64,000 bases of DNA, taken from assembly GCA_003615045.1 (NCBI GenBank), contig ML014195.1, positions 3,951 through 67,950 of the forward strand, read 5' to 3'. The notes under the pieces were generated by a model. It was not told the DNA's origin. It made no database searches and saw nothing but the letters and a program-made list of their open reading frames with translations. Below, piece after piece: positions 61,125 to 64,000 of this stretch. A program made the position numbers and the translations under genes. This DNA is from Caulochytrium protostelioides. Taxonomy: Eukaryota > Chytridiomycota > Caulochytriomycetes > Caulochytriales > Caulochytriaceae. Positions within the stretch are counted from its first letter, which is position 1. The number at the start of each line of letters is the position of its first letter.

Positions 61125-63105
61125 CCGTCACATATCCTCAAGCGAGCGTGTTATGAGAATGGAGCAGTTGTGAGCCAAAGGTGAGTATCAACGCATTGGA
61201 GCCGTGCCAACTCGCTGCACGTGCAGACGTCGCAGCAATCGCTTGCGTGGATCAACCCGAGGGGCCCCTGCCTGAGCATGGCCAGAGGCGGCGACCATAG
61301 CACGTGTGCGCGTCGGGTCTCACGGTGGTAAAGCAAACAAGCTGAAAAGGAAGTCAGCTGAAAAACGGTACCTGAGCCAAGTAATAGCTAAGTTTGTCGG
61401 CCATGTTGCGAAGGCGAAGGGCTGAGAGCGGAATAACGAGGTCGGGAGTAAAGCGTTGCAGGAGGCGCGACAGGAATCAGAGCATCGGTGGCGCGAGGTG
61501 CAATGGGGGTGGTTGGTTGTCACGTGCCAGGAGGCGCGCGTTGAATCGTCACGATCGTGGTGATGCCCAATTCGAGAGCTCACTTGAGCTGAACTTTAGC
61601 GACCGTAATCACGTCAATGCGAACGATCTGCACGCGTGCCCATGCGCGACAGGCGACAGGGGCAGGCCGCGGCCGCGTCACGGGCGGGCACCCTCCCGTG
61701 GGCACGTCCCCGCGAGATGTCTGTCCCCCCGTCGCCGGGCGAGGCACGGACGAGGGCTGCTTGTCCTGCCCCTCGCTTGCCCGACCCTCGGTGCTTGCCA
61801 TCGGCAGGTTGCAGCATGGGTCACTTCGGATCGGCTGGTGGCGCAGGAACGCCGCGCCATCCATACAGCACCCCCAGAAGGCAAAAAGAAAAGGAAACCG
61901 CGCGATGAGCGTCGACATGCGGGAGCGGCCGGACGGACGGGCGCGCGGGTGTGCGGGCGCCGGCGGGAAGGCGGGAAGGCGGACGAAGGGCGGCGTTGCC
62001 ACGCCGCCCGGCAGCCGGCGACCGGAGCGAGCCGCGTCCGCAAGCCGCTTGCCGGCCGCATGCCGGCAACGCTGTCGCTGCCGCCCATGCCGCGCTCGCA
62101 GCCGGCGCCGAGCATCCGCGCGCATCGCACCCATGCCAAATCGCCACTTAGCAAGTCGGGACGCTGTGCGGGATCCATGGCGCGCGCCGCAGTATTGCAA
62201 AGCATCGCGCCGCGTCGGGTGGCAGTACACCCGGCGGGCTCGGTTCACTCCCATCGCCGCTTGAGCAGACGCTGACTGTGTCCTGGCCATCTGCCCCCTG
62301 TCTCCTCGCTTCGTCGGCTCCTTCGAATTTGCCATCGACATTGCCATCGACACCGAATTGCCATCGCCTTAACGTCACGTAACGTGGTCACGATGTTTCG
62401 TGGTGCACGCATGACGTCGGCGACCGTCGCGGCCGCGCGGTCGGGCACGCGTCTGCAGGTAAGCCCGTTGAAGCGTTATACCGAGCCCGGCGACGACCTT
62501 GGTGATCCAGGGTGATATCTGCTGCTGCTGCCCGTGCTCCTGGCCTGGGGGGCGGCAGCACCGACCAGGGTGGCGCGAGGGGACGCGTAAGGAAGTCTCG
62601 AAGGCGTCGCAGGGTCCAAGCCCTTTTTGTCCTCGGATGCCGCGCGTCTGCCTGCGCCTCGTTATCGCCTTCGCGGCGCGCCCGGCCTCGTTGCGGCATT
62701 GGCCCAGATGCGGGCCGACGCGTGTGCAGGTCGCGCGACCCATCTGCCATCGCGCCAGCGCCGTCCTCCAGCGCATGCGCGGAGCGCAGGGTTCTTCGTC
62801 CCATCGCGCCACACGCCTCCGCCACGACGACGCTGACTCACATTCTATCACTCTTTCTTGCTTCTGACGCTCGGGTGGGACCATCTTAATACTCCTCTCT
62901 CGCCATTTCGACATGTTCGTTGTGCACGTTCGCCTCGACGCGCCTCGACGTTCTCGCTTCGGTATCCTCCGCCCTGCCTCGCCTGACGCCGCCTTCGCGG
63001 CCGTGACCTGCGCTTTCTGCCCCCTGTCGCACCTCTGTTGTTGATTTTTCATTTTTCGTTCACGATCGACCCCGCGGCCCCGGCCCTCCCCAATAGACTG
63101 CCTCG
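61125..63105. other. 2-kb divergent region between YOP1 and fumarase
   Basis: No recognisable gene. Frames in both directions are Arg/Ala/Pro-rich. ATTGCCATCGACA-type repeats occur at 62330-62365. The stretch just before 63106 is pyrimidine-rich. It presumably holds the fumarase 5' UTR and any upstream exon. Confidence 0.45.
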
Positions 63106-64000
63106 ATGACGACGAGCGCCATGGCGTCGCAATCGTACCGCGAGGAGACGGACTCGTTTGGCGCGATCCAGGTGCCTGCGGACAAGTACTGGGGCGCGCA
63201 GACGCAGCGCTCGTCGCAGAACTTCAAGATCGGCGGCGCGGAGGAGCGGATGCCGCTGCCGCTGATCAAAGCGCTGGGCGTCATTAAGAAGGCGGCGGCG
63301 ACGGCCAACATGAAGACGGGCCTGGACGCGACGATCGGCAAGGCCATCGTGCAGGCCGCGGACGAGGTGATCGCCGGCAAGCTGGACGACCACTTCCCGC
63401 TGGTGGTGTGGCAGACGGGCTCCGGCACGCAATCGAACATGAACGCAAACGAAGTGATCTCAAACCGCGCCATCGAGCTGCTGGGCGGCACGATGGGCAC
63501 CAAGACGCCGGTGCACCCGAACGACCACGTGAACAAGGGCCAGTCGTCGAACGACACCTTCCCGACGGCGATGCACGTGTCTGCGGCGGTCGAGTTCAAC
63601 GAGCGCCTGCTGCCGGCGCTGCGCCACCTGCACGCGGCGCTGGACGCCAAGGCCCAGGCCTTTGCGGACATCGTCAAGATCGGCCGCACGCATCTGCAGG
63701 ACGCGACGCCGCTGACGCTCGGCCAGGAGTTCTCGGGCTACGCGCAGCAGGTCGCCTACGGCATCGAGCGTGTGGAGCGCACGCTGCCCGCGCTGTACCG
63801 CCTCGCGCAGGGCGGCACGGCCGTTGGCACGGGCCTCAACACGAAGCGCGGCTACGACGTCGCCTTCGCCGCGGAGGTCGCGCGCATCACGTCGCTGCCG
63901 TTCGTGACGGCGCCGAACAAGTTCGAGGCGCTCGCGGCGCACGACAGCCTCGTCGAGGCGCACGGCGCGCTGAACGTCGTCGCCGCGTCGCTCAACAAGA
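63106..64000 (+). CDS. FUM1: class II fumarate hydratase, 3'-truncated by window end
   Basis: Fumarase interconverts fumarate and malate in the TCA cycle and has a cytosolic role in arginine/urea metabolism and the DNA-damage response. The first 298 codons are present: [26 protein letters not shown], the substrate-site block [42 protein letters not shown] with the conserved H and Ser/Asn run, and [22 protein letters not shown] with the catalytic His. It reaches [19 protein letters not shown]; the C-terminal 'GSSIMPGKVNP' signature lies beyond 64000. An in-frame TAG at 63094 limits the start to the ATGs at 63106 or 63121. No mitochondrial presequence is seen, so this is either the cytosolic start or the second exon of a longer gene (the TAG could double as a splice acceptor). 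Confidence 0.95.
   Translation, partial: MTTSAMASQSYREETDSFGAIQVPADKYWGAQTQRSSQNFKIGGAEERMPLPLIKALGVIKKAAATANMKTGLDATIGKAIVQAADEVIAGKLDDHFPLVVWQTGSGTQSNMNANEVISNRAIELLGGTMGTKTPVHPNDHVNKGQSSNDTFPTAMHVSAAVEFNERLLPALRHLHAALDAKAQAFADIVKIGRTHLQDATPLTLGQEFSGYAQQVAYGIERVERTLPALYRLAQGGTAVGTGLNTKRGYDVAFAAEVARITSLPFVTAPNKFEALAAHDSLVEAHGALNVVAASLNK

Noticed and set aside
61394-62353. Overlapping long frames on both strands
   Set aside because: Arg/Ala/Pro-rich in both directions with no domain or start context; shadow-type frames in intergenic DNA.

Overview
This 64 kb window is nuclear DNA from a GC-rich, intron-poor fungus. Its protein set is fungal: a Rim15-type kinase with a receiver domain, a Gal11/Med15-type Mediator subunit with a KIX-like region, Lcp5, Prp11, Ser1, Cat2 with a peroxisomal tail, and Yop1. 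Muskelin, Fanzor (eukaryotic TnpB-like) remnants and an EsV-1-7-like relic, together with very low intron content, fit an early-diverging zoosporic fungus (chytrid, Caulochytrium-like or blastocladian). That placement is inference; no rRNA or mitochondrial marker lies in the window.

Layout. 1-2.3 kb: microsatellites and no secure gene. 2.3-13 kb: four housekeeping genes in convergent pairs, Lcp5/neuroguidin (+) with glutamate-cysteine ligase (-), and a Shg1-like COMPASS subunit (+) with Pcf11 (-). Pcf11 has a 1.6 kb intron, the only one I could place firmly. 13.6-17.8 kb is a foreign-looking, partly lower-GC island: an EsV-1-7-like/nuclease-like broken gene, a lineage-specific secreted protein, and two Fanzor 3'-end fragments. 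19.6-23.2 kb: muskelin (+) convergent with Prp11/SF3A2 (-). 25.2-31 kb: a 1,919-residue low-complexity protein of unknown function, convergent with a giant Rim15/Greatwall kinase (31.0-42.3 kb, 3,774 residues). 43.9-45.1 kb: phosphoserine aminotransferase. 45.4-47.1 kb: a decayed Fanzor on the minus strand and another 3'-end fragment on the plus strand. 48.4-54.4 kb: carnitine acetyltransferase (+) convergent with Med15 (-). 56.3-61.1 kb: a degenerate NRPS-like protein (+) and Yop1 (-). 63.1 kb to the end: the 5' part of a class II fumarase.

The housekeeping genes do not form one pathway; they cover ribosome biogenesis, glutathione and serine synthesis, chromatin and transcription, 3'-end formation, splicing, nutrient signalling, acyl-carnitine metabolism, ER shaping and the TCA cycle. 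Convergent pairs with short 3' gaps recur, and at two of them the poly(A) signals imply overlapping transcripts.

The most unusual items are the NRPS-like protein, whose condensation, adenylation and carrier regions have all lost their signature residues, the EsV-1-7/PD-(D/E)XK-like relic, and the dispersed Fanzor fragments.
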